Source: Bacteriovoracaceae bacterium (lineage in GTDB: Bacteria > Bdellovibrionota > Bacteriovoracia > Bacteriovoracales > Bacteriovoracaceae). From it: 16,099 nt of DNA. The notes under the pieces are model-generated. The model was not told where the DNA came from. It searched no databases and saw only the letters and a program-made list of their open reading frames with translations. The position numbers and the translations under genes were made by a program. The DNA lies in contig JAGSHJ010000025.1 in the NCBI GenBank assembly GCA_023954595.1, positions 1 to 16,099 on the forward strand. Reading direction: 5' to 3'. Positions 1 through 8,068 of this stretch are shown here, in pieces. Numbering within the stretch: position 1 is the stretch's first letter; each line of letters starts with the position of its first letter.

Positions 1-1013
1 AAAATAGCCTTTGGTATTAAGTAAGATTGTATAATTCTATGCACTCTTTCACTTTCAGCACCATTTAAGAGCAAAGGATTATCACCGTCGACGACTCTTG
101 CCTCTTCATCCTTAAACAGATCCTCAAACTCATTATTCTCAATAATTAAGGGATAGCGAAGATTACTTGTATAGGGAGTGATAAAAAGTTCTTTCTTAAG
201 AGGGTCCATCGAATTTAAATTATTTGAAGTTTTAATTGAAAGTGTTTTTATGAATCGATTTGTCTCCATTTGATCAGCAGATAAAAGGGCCATATCAGTT
301 ATTTTGAACCAAAATTCAATATTATCCCATTCCGTAAAATAAAAGTGGAGTGTATTTTTACTCTCCGTGACCTTATCTAATTGTTTGAACACTCCCTCCA
401 CCTTTGCAGCCCAGAAGTAAGTATAATCACTTATATATAGTATAGTACTTATACCAGCTCTATTATTAACCTCAACAACTTGCTCAAAGAATCCAAAATT
501 TAGTTTTGCATTACCTCTCGAAGCCTTATATTTACCCCAATACAGGAATTCGTTATCCCGAAGCTTCTTGTTAAAGCTATGGGCCTGTGTTTCTGCACAG
601 TAATTCCCTTCATTGATCTTACTTAGAACGGGATCATAGACTTTATAAAAATGGTATCCTTCTTTAATAAAGTTAGGTGGTTCATCGGTTTTAGAGAGCT
701 CAGGATGCTCCGTAGGCTTACTGTCATGTCCATTGATTCGACTTCTAAGGGCATGGTGTGCATTCAAAAGTTTAAGTGTTGGAGAAGTTCTTTCTGAAAA
801 CGCTTCTCCTTCAGGAACGAGCTCAACACCGACAGCTTCCGGCCCTTTAACACCTTCCCCTACTTCAAATGAAACTTTATCTCCATCTTTGCAAAAGGCA
901 AAGTCTCTAAACTTACTAACGTGGCAAAAAAGATCACTTCTCCCCTCTCTCTCTATGAATAAGAATCCCCTCTCAGAATTAACAAATTTAATTTCACCAA
1001 ATTCTCTTGCCAT
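1..1013 (-). CDS. Cold-shock-domain protein with long C-terminal extension (partial, 3' end off the left edge)
   Basis: The frame is open from an ATG at 1013 to the left edge, giving 337 codons with no stop, so the C-terminus is outside the window. Residues about 5-66 form a cold-shock domain: GEIKFVN at the start, the RNP1-like RGFLFIE (15-21), the RNP2-like DLFCHVS (27-33), then GDKVSFEV and KGPEAVGV. Such domains bind single-stranded RNA or DNA. Stand-alone cold-shock proteins are only about 70 residues, so this is a fusion. The remaining 270 visible residues are soluble-looking, rich in aromatic and charged residues, and match no family I recognise. A GAGG ribosome-binding site lies 7 bases before the ATG, and the gene starts 11 bases after the stop of the upstream SF1B helicase, so it is very probably co-transcribed with it. 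A role as the nucleic-acid-sensing or helicase-loading partner of the two upstream helicases is inference. Confidence 0.85.
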   Translation of the reverse strand, partial: MAREFGEIKFVNSERGFLFIEREGRSDLFCHVSKFRDFAFCKDGDKVSFEVGEGVKGPEAVGVELVPEGEAFSERTSPTLKLLNAHHALRSRINGHDSKPTEHPELSKTDEPPNFIKEGYHFYKVYDPVLSKINEGNYCAETQAHSFNKKLRDNEFLYWGKYKASRGNAKLNFGFFEQVVEVNNRAGISTILYISDYTYFWAAKVEGVFKQLDKVTESKNTLHFYFTEWDNIEFWFKITDMALLSADQMETNRFIKTLSIKTSNNLNSMDPLKKELFITPYTSNLRYPLIIENNEFEDLFKDEEARVVDGDNPLLLNGAESERVHRIIQSYLIPKAI

Positions 1014-1024
1014 ACTCGACCTCG

Positions 1025-2836
1025 TTATTCTTGAGAACTTTTCAAAAGTTTAATAATATTACTTAGTTCGATTAAGTCAGTTTTGTTTTTACTAATAAAA
1101 TAAGAGTCATAAAATACATAGAGCTCACTCTTAACTCTGGAGATAGCCACGTTAATAATTTCAGAAGATATATTCTTTTTTCCGAAAACCGTCCTTAGCA
1201 TTATGCTAGGGCTACAATCACCGTAATGAGCAGTATCAAATACCACGTATTTGAAGCCATCACCTTGTGATGAGTGAATAGTAAAAACTCGGTCCTTAAA
1301 ATCGGGAAGTTCTAACCTCTTTAGAGCATGAATTATCTCTAATCTTTGCTTTCTAAAAGGGGTGATTATAGCAACATCTTCAGGACTCCACTTTTTATCC
1401 TTTACAAGGGATGCGACTCTATCTGCAGCTTCTTTGCAAAAAAGCCCTGTTTGTTGTACCGATTGAAAACCATTGCCTTCCAGGTCCACTAGGTTTATTG
1501 AATTGCTACTAGGTAGCTCATCTTTCCCCTTTAGGACTCCTTTATAAAAAACTTCCGAAATAACACTTGTTATATTCCTAGGCATTCGGTGGGAAAGAGA
1601 TAAAAAAGAACAATTTGGAGTCAATTTAGTCGGATCAGTGAGATTGAAAATATCAAAAACTGTCTCAGATAAGTACTTAACGGTATCTCCAGTAGAAGAT
1701 ATTACTACGGGGCGGATTTGTTTAGGGTCTCCCACACCATAGATTCTCTTTCTTGCAAGATATGAAAGGCTATAAAAGAGAGGGAGTGGAACCATTGAGG
1801 CTTCCTCTACAATAACATTATCAAACTTAGTTTTTTCAAAAAGATTATTAACAAAAACTTGAGCGACCGTTGCAAATACAGTCATCTTTCTTTCTTGAAT
1901 CAAACTCCGAACTCGGCTATTTATTTCGATTCTGAGTTCCTGAATGCTTGCAAGAACCTTAACTTTCTCGTCCCTTTTCAGTCCTTTAAGTTTCTCTCGA
2001 AGTAAGTCAATTTCATCATAGTAATCATCTAGAGTGTCATCTTCAAAAACGGCCCTGGGTAAATTATCTTTAATTAGTGAGTGATTCTTCCTTAGGCTAC
2101 GTCCAATCCTAACAGCCTTCTTTTGATACTCGTCCGATTCCACATTTTTTAAGAATTCAATTAATATGTTATCAACAGCCTGATTAGAGATTGAAACGAT
2201 GAGCGTTGTTTCATCATCTTTAATCAATTCTTTAATCAAATTTGACGATGAGTGCGTCTTCCCAGTTCCAGGTGGTCCCCAGATGTAATTAATGAAATAG
2301 TCCTTTGTATATCCCACTTCTGTTTTCTCAGGAATACCTCTTCTAGAATCTAGTTTTTCTTTCTCCGTTTCTATTTTCTCAAAAGACTTTTCAATCTCTT
2401 TTAAGATTCTAGTGTCTTCCTCTGTTGGGCCGTCGTCCGTCTGCCCTTTCCAAGCATAGTACCGTCCAAGTATCTTGCTTAGAACCAAGTCAGAAATTGG
2501 AATAATGCGAAGATTTGTTATAAAATCACTTATCTCATCTTGAAAGTACAAATATAAGTTCTCACTATCTTTATCTATTGTTGCTGAGAGCTGTCTCCCT
2601 TCATCCTTGAATTCAACCCGACAAAGTTGACTACTTTTGAAATTCTCTAAGAAACTGTATTTTGATTCACCAAGTTTTTCTAGGCTTATTGAATAACAAA
2701 CATTTTCACCTTCACTATAAAGTTCGTTATATCTGAGTAAATTAGGGCTTTCGATATTGATATCTTCTTTAATCGCCTGATTTTTCTCATCGAGTAGTGC
2801 ACCTATCCGATGATCCATAAACTTAATAAAGCTCAT
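1025..2836 (-). CDS. Superfamily 1B (Upf1/Dna2-like) helicase
   Basis: This 603-residue protein carries an essentially complete SF1 motif set in its last 420 residues: Walker A GPPGTGKT (187-194), motif Ia SISNQAVDNIL (215-225), motif II VEEASM (343-348), motif III GVGDPKQIRPV (367-377), motif IV LSHRMPRNI (414-422), motif V TIHSSQGDG (519-527) and motif VI NVAISRVKSEL (562-572). The pattern is that of the AAA_11/AAA_12 Upf1/Dna2/SMUBP2 group, which unwinds RNA or DNA 5' to 3'. Motif II has EE where DE is usual, a variant also found in active relatives. Residues 1-180 are an unassigned N-terminal region with a charged helical stretch near 140-165; no nuclease motif is seen. The ATG at 2836 overlaps the upstream helicase stop by one base (TAATG), which points to coupled translation and a shared function. 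Helicase identity is firm; the substrate is unknown. Confidence 0.92.
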   Translation of the reverse strand: MSFIKFMDHRIGALLDEKNQAIKEDINIESPNLLRYNELYSEGENVCYSISLEKLGESKYSFLENFKSSQLCRVEFKDEGRQLSATIDKDSENLYLYFQDEISDFITNLRIIPISDLVLSKILGRYYAWKGQTDDGPTEEDTRILKEIEKSFEKIETEKEKLDSRRGIPEKTEVGYTKDYFINYIWGPPGTGKTHSSSNLIKELIKDDETTLIVSISNQAVDNILIEFLKNVESDEYQKKAVRIGRSLRKNHSLIKDNLPRAVFEDDTLDDYYDEIDLLREKLKGLKRDEKVKVLASIQELRIEINSRVRSLIQERKMTVFATVAQVFVNNLFEKTKFDNVIVEEASMVPLPLFYSLSYLARKRIYGVGDPKQIRPVVISSTGDTVKYLSETVFDIFNLTDPTKLTPNCSFLSLSHRMPRNITSVISEVFYKGVLKGKDELPSSNSINLVDLEGNGFQSVQQTGLFCKEAADRVASLVKDKKWSPEDVAIITPFRKQRLEIIHALKRLELPDFKDRVFTIHSSQGDGFKYVVFDTAHYGDCSPSIMLRTVFGKKNISSEIINVAISRVKSELYVFYDSYFISKNKTDLIELSNIIKLLKSSQE

Positions 2837-4647
2837 TAAGCCGCCTTCTTTAATTCTTTCATCAAAAGAAAGAATCCTTCTTTAATATCGTCTGGAAGAC
2901 CTTCCCTAAAGCTAATGGCAAAGTTCTGTTTGGTCCTGGTTAGGCCCACATATAAGTGACAGAGGACTCTATCAATCAAGATTAAGAAATAAATTGAAAG
3001 TCGTTCCAAAACATCACGATCTTCCTTCCTTAAACTATCCTTAAAATAAAAATTGACTTTTTCTCGAGCGTCTTGTCTTGTCTCTTTTGTGCCACTTGTA
3101 ATCGCCATCTTAAATATTTCATTAAACATGCGACTTATATTTCCATGATAAATATCCGGATATTCTTTCTTTATATTCCTTTGAAGGTCTTCTAAATCCC
3201 TAAAAAGAACCGATAAGCCAAAGTCCTTAAAATAGATATTTTCATGTTCTCTGCCTTTGTAACTCCAAAAAGACTCTCCCTCTGACTTCTTACTCATTCC
3301 TAAGACTTGCCACCTAAGAATATTGCCATTGTCCAAATCATCAAACTCTTCAGGAAAACCAACTTCTCCTGATGCTCCTACATCTTCCAGTGAAACACCT
3401 TTGACGGCCATCCTATGCATCTTATCTTTAATGATTTCGGCAGCCCTAAGAATAGGCTCTGGATTTCGAAACACAGTTGTCAGATTCCTACTTGTTTTTT
3501 GTCCTTCAATGGAACCATTTTTAAGTCCGTAATGAATAGAGCATGGATAAACCTCATTATAATGAAAAAGTGGGTTATAAAGGCTTTGAGAGGAATCCAT
3601 TAAGAGAGTCAAGCCTTTCACTCTCTTACTTTCTGAATGCATGCTTTTTAGTAAATTTATAGCGAACTCTGTTTTGGCCATTCCCAGATCTTGAGACTCG
3701 TCAACGATGACATAGTCATAAGTGTCGAGTTCTTGGATTTTATCAATCGCTAACATGGCCCTTTGGGAGTATGACAAAAGTTCACTCTGCGCATCTATCT
3801 TAGTTTTAAAGCTAACAAAGATCTCCCAAATGCTCTCCCTGTCTTTTTGAGTAAATTTATTATGCATGTTATGAAACTCGAAGAAACTATTCTGGATGTC
3901 ACAAAAATATTCTTTCGTCATCTCAGTCTGAACAAGGATCATTTCAAACAATGCTCTGTAAAAGCCAAACGGTAGGCACCTCAAAAACTTACTACACTTA
4001 GACTCTTCTACAGACTCATCAATGATTTCTTTCAGCTTCTTGTCCATCTGCTTACTATCAGTAATCATTTTTTTAAGGATGTCTCCATTCTCATCCTTCT
4101 CATTCGAAATAGCATCGTATAGTGACTTCGCTGCAGTACCCACCAAGTAAAGAGATCCATTCTTAGCAATGCGGAATGGTCCTTTCGCTAACTTGTTCCT
4201 AATCTTTTCTGAAGCCTCACCACCTGGAGAAGCATTTAAGAAAAGTAGTTTTCCTTTTAAATTCAGGTTGCATGACCTTATCCAATTAGAACATTCCTCA
4301 TCCATATCAAAAGACACACCTGCCTTTACAAAAAATGAAACGGCCGATCCAGTCCCTACTCCCTCATCACGATTAAGGTAAGTTTTGCTAATTAAACTAT
4401 CGATATGGTCAATAGTGATGATATTCCTAAGCTTTTCAATGTATTGATTTCCATACTTTCGACTCTTGATCGCAAGTAACGCATCCATTTGAGAATTGAG
4501 GCTATCTGCAAGTTTTGCATTGAATGTCGTCAGTAAAATTTTCCTGCGATTATCCTCATCCTCAATGCAAGACTTTGCAATGACATATGCTCTTCTAAGG
4601 GCCACCGTAGACTTACCTGCTCCAGCAGGACCTCTTATAGACACCAA
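2836..4647 (-). CDS. UvrD/Rep-like SF1A helicase, C-terminal part of a frame split by an amber codon
   Basis: This frame encodes 603 residues. Walker A GPAGAGKST sits at residues 6-14, immediately after the start, so the Q motif normally found upstream is missing from this product. Other motifs are LLTTFNAKLADSL (38-50, Ia), DESQD (316-320, II), MDSSQSLY (350-357, III), FRNPEPIL (393-400, IV) and YVGLTRTK (566-573, VI). No clear motif V (TxHxxKGxE) lies shortly before motif VI; only KGREHENIYF (464-473) resembles it, and it is out of the usual order. The first candidate starts are TTG at 4647 and GTG at 4644. A GAGGG lies 1 base before the TTG and 4 before the GTG, so GTG may be the better start. 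The sequence upstream continues in the same frame, through one TAG, into the 142-residue frame at 4666-5094, which supplies the likely Q motif. It may be a broken gene, or a protein made by reinitiation or readthrough. Confidence 0.82.
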   Translation of the reverse strand: MVSIRGPAGAGKSTVALRRAYVIAKSCIEDEDNRRKILLTTFNAKLADSLNSQMDALLAIKSRKYGNQYIEKLRNIITIDHIDSLISKTYLNRDEGVGTGSAVSFFVKAGVSFDMDEECSNWIRSCNLNLKGKLLFLNASPGGEASEKIRNKLAKGPFRIAKNGSLYLVGTAAKSLYDAISNEKDENGDILKKMITDSKQMDKKLKEIIDESVEESKCSKFLRCLPFGFYRALFEMILVQTEMTKEYFCDIQNSFFEFHNMHNKFTQKDRESIWEIFVSFKTKIDAQSELLSYSQRAMLAIDKIQELDTYDYVIVDESQDLGMAKTEFAINLLKSMHSESKRVKGLTLLMDSSQSLYNPLFHYNEVYPCSIHYGLKNGSIEGQKTSRNLTTVFRNPEPILRAAEIIKDKMHRMAVKGVSLEDVGASGEVGFPEEFDDLDNGNILRWQVLGMSKKSEGESFWSYKGREHENIYFKDFGLSVLFRDLEDLQRNIKKEYPDIYHGNISRMFNEIFKMAITSGTKETRQDAREKVNFYFKDSLRKEDRDVLERLSIYFLILIDRVLCHLYVGLTRTKQNFAISFREGLPDDIKEGFFLLMKELKKAA

Positions 4648-4665
4648 TCCCTCTATGTTATACCT

Positions 4666-4668
4666 CTA
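4666..4668 (-). other. In-frame amber (TAG) codon splitting the UvrD-like helicase at its Q motif
   Basis: Reading the minus strand, GAA GCC TAG AGG TAT AAC continues without any other stop from the frame starting at 5094 to the frame ending at 2836. The TAG occupies the position where UvrD-family helicases usually have a hydrophobic residue in QxxAIRY-like sequence. It could be a nonsense mutation, a sequencing or assembly error, or a programmed readthrough or reinitiation site. The base right after TAG is A. Confidence 0.8.
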
Positions 4669-5094
4669 GGCTTCATCTTGACCTTCGTTGTAATAGAGCT
4701 GGGCCAATAAATCGAGATGCTCTGACCTCATCCTTTTGAAGTCTTCATTCTTAGTTATTAAAAAAGATTTTGATTTTAATGGATCATGAAATATAAAGTA
4801 TTCGCCCTCGATGGTGACTGTTCTAATTGTGAACTCGATAAAATCTTTATTCTCTTTTAACAGCCTTAAGTTCACATTCCCACTTGGCCTTCTAAAGATA
4901 AATAAATCTCCCCCTTCATCATCGGTCTGGTGCGGAAGCTCAGTACCATCATTCAAAACGAGAGATTCAATATCCCCGAATTTATCCCGAAAGATCTCTT
5001 TCACTCCTACATTTGTGAATAGCTCCACGAATTCAACCATTTGATCCTTGATGATTTCATGCTCATCAAGATTGGTTCGAAATTGGATTTCCAT
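4666..5094 (-). CDS. N-terminal part (142 aa) of the amber-split UvrD-like helicase
   Basis: The frame starts with ATG at 5094 and ends in TAG at 4666-4668. It matches no family I recognise: it is acidic, probably alpha/beta, with no membrane segment or signal peptide. Its last residues, EGQDEA, followed beyond the TAG by RYNIEGLVSIRGPAG, read as the Q-motif-to-Walker-A stretch of a UvrD-type helicase (pattern EQxxAIRxxxxGxxxIRGPAGSGKT). It therefore looks like the N-terminal domain of one roughly 752-residue protein rather than an independent small gene. It is in the same reading frame as the helicase part, with only six sense codons between the TAG and the TTG at 4647. A weak purine-rich stretch (AAGGTAGAGCTAAG) precedes the ATG, which is the first gene after the 121-bp gap. 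Alternatively it is a genuine small partner protein that happens to sit in frame; the Q-motif match argues against that. Confidence 0.7.
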   Translation of the reverse strand: MEIQFRTNLDEHEIIKDQMVEFVELFTNVGVKEIFRDKFGDIESLVLNDGTELPHQTDDEGGDLFIFRRPSGNVNLRLLKENKDFIEFTIRTVTIEGEYFIFHDPLKSKSFLITKNEDFKRMRSEHLDLLAQLYYNEGQDEA

Positions 5095-5215
5095 CTTAGC
5101 TCTACCTTATAAATACGTTAGGTAAACTAATCGGGTATCTGACAAAAAGACTTTAGTATTTTCGCCGCCTATAAACGGTTACTTAGGCTGCTTATCTCGA
5201 AGTTTTTGAGTAAAG
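5095..5215 (-). other. Largest gap between genes, separating the two cassettes
   Basis: These 121 bases lie between the stop of the SNF2 gene and the start of the amber-split helicase gene, whereas every other junction in the window is at most 11 bases or overlaps. It contains nested inverted repeats and a T5 tract, described separately. I looked for a sigma-70-type promoter ahead of 5094 and found only poor matches, so independent transcription of the left-hand cassette is possible but not shown. Confidence 0.6.
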
Positions 5216-5217
5216 TC
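5144..5217 (-). terminator. Candidate terminator or attenuator structure after the SNF2 gene
   Basis: On the minus strand GACTTTA (5217-5211, overlapping the SNF2 stop codon) is repeated inverted as TAAAGTC (5155-5149), followed directly by five T (5148-5144). Inside the loop is a second hairpin: GCAGCCTA (5191-5184) can pair with TAGGCGGC (5171-5164) with one A-G mismatch. The outer stem is AT-rich with a long loop, so this is weaker than a textbook intrinsic terminator. CTGAC and GTCAG on the two flanks can also pair, so alternative folds exist. Confidence 0.35.
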
Positions 5218-8068
5218 AGGCGATGCTCAGTTTGAATTGAAGAAGCTGAGCGATTTCATCTGGTAAGGGGATTGGTTCATCTTTACTATCCATAACATCT
5301 TCTAAGGTTTCCATTTTTTCACCCATTACTATCTTGAACCATTGCTCCCTATCCATAACAACTTTATACATTTTTTCATCTTGTGTAGCCGCAATATAAG
5401 GATAATAAATAGTGATAGGTTTTCCGCATTTTTCAGCTTTAGCCCCGATTCTATCTACCCTTCCAGTTCTTTGTTCAAGGCTTGAAGGGTTCCAACAAAG
5501 GTCATGATGAATTACATGCCTGCAATTTAAATGAAGATCCATTCCTTCTGCCATTACACTACTTGCAACCAAAATTTCAGGCAAAAAAGGAGTGTTGAAA
5601 GTGAGCATTAATTTTTGCCTAGTGATGTCTTTGACACTTCCATTTGCAAGTTTAACATTGGGCACAAGTAACTCGTCCCCCTTACCTTGTATCTCATCAC
5701 TTGATAATGCTTCTTTACACATCTCTTTATATTCTTTCGACGCAGTATATGAAGGGTTTGATTTCTCGAGTGCTACCAAATAATGCTTTAATTCATCTGA
5801 AAAATTTTCTCCTCCTGCACGTTCATTTAAAAAACCTAGAAAATTCTCAAATATATTTTTGAATGAAAGTGATGCCCCCATTTCTTTTGTTAAAATCTTA
5901 TCTACAATCTCTTTATAATCACTTCTAGTTTCAAGTACCTCTTTTATTGGAACAAATCTCACCAATGAAGTTGGACCTTTAAGATACCTCCTCACAATAT
6001 TTGCGATGTCCTCCGCATAATTAGTTAGTTTATCGTATTTGAGTACAAGTTTTGACACCCCGGCTATTAGATCTTTTGCAAAATTCTCACCAGGGTCTAA
6101 TCTTTGTGAAATTCTTCTCAGAGAAATTTCAACGTCCTCTTCTTTGCAGGAGAGAAGTTTAACTCCACTTTCCTTAGTGAATTGATTAATTTTATAGCTC
6201 AGTAACCTTCTTAGGGTTCTTCCCGTTTGGACATAGAAGCAGAATATCAACACTTTTTCACCCGATTTCCAAACATCAAAAGCTCTTTCCACAGTTGCTT
6301 TAACCTTGGGATGATTTAGCGAAGATTCAAAATCATCACGTGGTAGTAGCTTTTCAATGCTACTCAAATACCATTCTAATTCTTTACCTGCTAAAACCTT
6401 CTCATTAGATAGTTGATCATCTAATACCTTTGTATTTTTACCTTGAGTTTTACATGCATTCACTCTGGTATGCTTAAAGGTTTCGTAGGTAGAAGAAAGG
6501 CCTTCTAAGAATAGCCCTTTCTTACCTTTTGCAAACATCGTCGCCCTCGTTGCCAATAAGAATGGTGCAATTGACTCTTCTTCTATTTCAATTCCTTCAT
6601 CCTGCTCTATATTTATCTGAGGATGAGTTTGCTTACCTCTGATCCAAACCCTACGAGGAGTAGTCTGATCAATTAAAAACCGGCTACGATTATGTCTAAT
6701 AACCCATGGTTTTAATTCGCGTTCAGCCTTCTTTACTTTCGACTCTGACAATTGAAGTGAGTCACTAATGATTTTTAAATACTTTGGTGACCTATTTGAT
6801 TTTGTTTTCCTCGTAAGATCTTTCCACCAGTCTTCTGTTGAGCTATAGCCATTTTCATTTAAAAAGTTCACATTAATTCTTTTCCACTGTTTTTGAAAAC
6901 TTTGGACGCTATGCTGACTCTCATCTAGTGACTTTTGAAGTTCATTTACTATATGAATATACTTGTTTTTTGATATAAGAGGCTTTCTCCGAGACTTCCA
7001 CTTGATTCCTTCAAATCTTCTCAGTACATTGCAGAGCTCATAATGTCCCAATTGAAAGGGAGTGGCGGTAAGAAACAGCATCCGCTCAAAAACATTTGAT
7101 AGGCTGCCATTTTCTACTTCATCTGCTTTTTTTATTGATTCAGGTGTCCCAAACAGAGATTTCGTACCTTGATTTAGGTTCTTTAAATGATGAGCCTCAT
7201 CAAAAATTAATAAAGGTAATTCAATTTTTAAAATAGTCCTGATTTCATCCCATTTAGATGTCAAACACCCGTTTAAACTATTTTTAAACTCCTTTACTCG
7301 TTCTTGATAATTTCCAATATTTCTTTGTGGAATTTTCTTCATTACTTCATAAAAGTCATCAAAGTTGAGTTCATCTAATGATTCTAATATAGCTTTAGGG
7401 ACCAAATCATCATCTATTTCAGTTACTCCATCTCCATAGAGAACAGTGTGCCAACGCTTAGGGTGAGAATTCAAAAGTTTCTTCCAAATACCACGTCCAG
7501 AGTTAGCCTGGGATTCAATGTATTTTAAGTAAAGAACCTCAGAAGCCATTTTACTAAAATTCAGCTTATACTTATCAGAGTTCTTCCTACGAAGCATTGA
7601 CTGACGTATAAAGGCGAGCTTGACCCAAGGATTGCCAACACTCCTACCAAAGGCTCGATGAGTTAAAAATATAATCTTAGGTTTCTTCCCTGCAGGTAGA
7701 TCAAGTAACTTTAAAAAATCAATTGGATGAGAGGCTTCCTTATAAATAAATCTTTTCTTTTTATTATCATCTCTTAAGCATTTATCTAAAAAGGTTGATA
7801 AGTCTCGTTTCCACTTCTCTAAGATTCCCTTGGGTATCATAATTACAACAGGCTTAGATTTTGGTTTTAAAGCAATGCTTACCGCTGTAGCTAATGCTAC
7901 AAAAGTTTTCCCCATTCCGACTTCATCAGCCAGAATGATGCCTGGCTGTTTATTCAATTGATCGATAATATAGCTTGCGGTTTTCTCTTGTCTTTTAGCA
8001 TCCCCAAAAGGGATTCTTCCCTCCACAAATAACTTAATGTCTTTATCATATTTCCAAAACTCGCTCAT
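5216..8068 (-). CDS. SNF2/RapA-like ATPase (DrmD-like candidate)
   Basis: This 950-residue protein has the two-lobed SNF2 helicase core. Motif I LADEVGMGKT is at 46-55, motif II DEAHH at 290-294, motif III LTATPF at 333-338, the lobe-two entry VLIFCFYVQTGRTL at about 606-619, motif V MAEGMDLH just before 850, and motif VI QRTGRVDRIG at 866-875. DEVGMGKT and the WNPSSLEQRTGRVDRIG pattern resemble the RapA/HepA branch rather than chromatin remodelers. Such proteins translocate on double-stranded DNA without full unwinding. There are large insertions: about 235 residues between motifs I and II, and about 200 before motif V. DrmD of class 1 DISARM is an SNF2-family protein, so this may be its counterpart, although DrmD is usually encoded upstream of drmA rather than downstream of drmC. 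The ATG overlaps the stop of the Tdp1-like gene by four bases (ATGA), implying coupled expression and probably a working pair. Confidence 0.9.
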   Translation of the reverse strand: MSEFWKYDKDIKLFVEGRIPFGDAKRQEKTASYIIDQLNKQPGIILADEVGMGKTFVALATAVSIALKPKSKPVVIMIPKGILEKWKRDLSTFLDKCLRDDNKKKRFIYKEASHPIDFLKLLDLPAGKKPKIIFLTHRAFGRSVGNPWVKLAFIRQSMLRRKNSDKYKLNFSKMASEVLYLKYIESQANSGRGIWKKLLNSHPKRWHTVLYGDGVTEIDDDLVPKAILESLDELNFDDFYEVMKKIPQRNIGNYQERVKEFKNSLNGCLTSKWDEIRTILKIELPLLIFDEAHHLKNLNQGTKSLFGTPESIKKADEVENGSLSNVFERMLFLTATPFQLGHYELCNVLRRFEGIKWKSRRKPLISKNKYIHIVNELQKSLDESQHSVQSFQKQWKRINVNFLNENGYSSTEDWWKDLTRKTKSNRSPKYLKIISDSLQLSESKVKKAERELKPWVIRHNRSRFLIDQTTPRRVWIRGKQTHPQINIEQDEGIEIEEESIAPFLLATRATMFAKGKKGLFLEGLSSTYETFKHTRVNACKTQGKNTKVLDDQLSNEKVLAGKELEWYLSSIEKLLPRDDFESSLNHPKVKATVERAFDVWKSGEKVLIFCFYVQTGRTLRRLLSYKINQFTKESGVKLLSCKEEDVEISLRRISQRLDPGENFAKDLIAGVSKLVLKYDKLTNYAEDIANIVRRYLKGPTSLVRFVPIKEVLETRSDYKEIVDKILTKEMGASLSFKNIFENFLGFLNERAGGENFSDELKHYLVALEKSNPSYTASKEYKEMCKEALSSDEIQGKGDELLVPNVKLANGSVKDITRQKLMLTFNTPFLPEILVASSVMAEGMDLHLNCRHVIHHDLCWNPSSLEQRTGRVDRIGAKAEKCGKPITIYYPYIAATQDEKMYKVVMDREQWFKIVMGEKMETLEDVMDSKDEPIPLPDEIAQLLQFKLSIA

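Noticed and set aside
733..1053. Plus-strand open frame of 106 codons
   Set aside because: It is antisense to the cold-shock-domain coding sequence, has a low-complexity Ser/Thr/Pro-rich product, and has no sensible ribosome-binding site or neighbours on that strand.
1793..1810. EE instead of DE in motif II of the Upf1-like helicase as a sign of inactivation
   Set aside because: EEA variants occur in functional members of the Upf1-like group, and all the other motifs are intact.
5095..5150. Sigma-70 promoter in front of the amber-split helicase gene
   Set aside because: Candidates such as TTGTCA paired with TAACGT have poor -10 matches and 19-base spacing; not enough to call.
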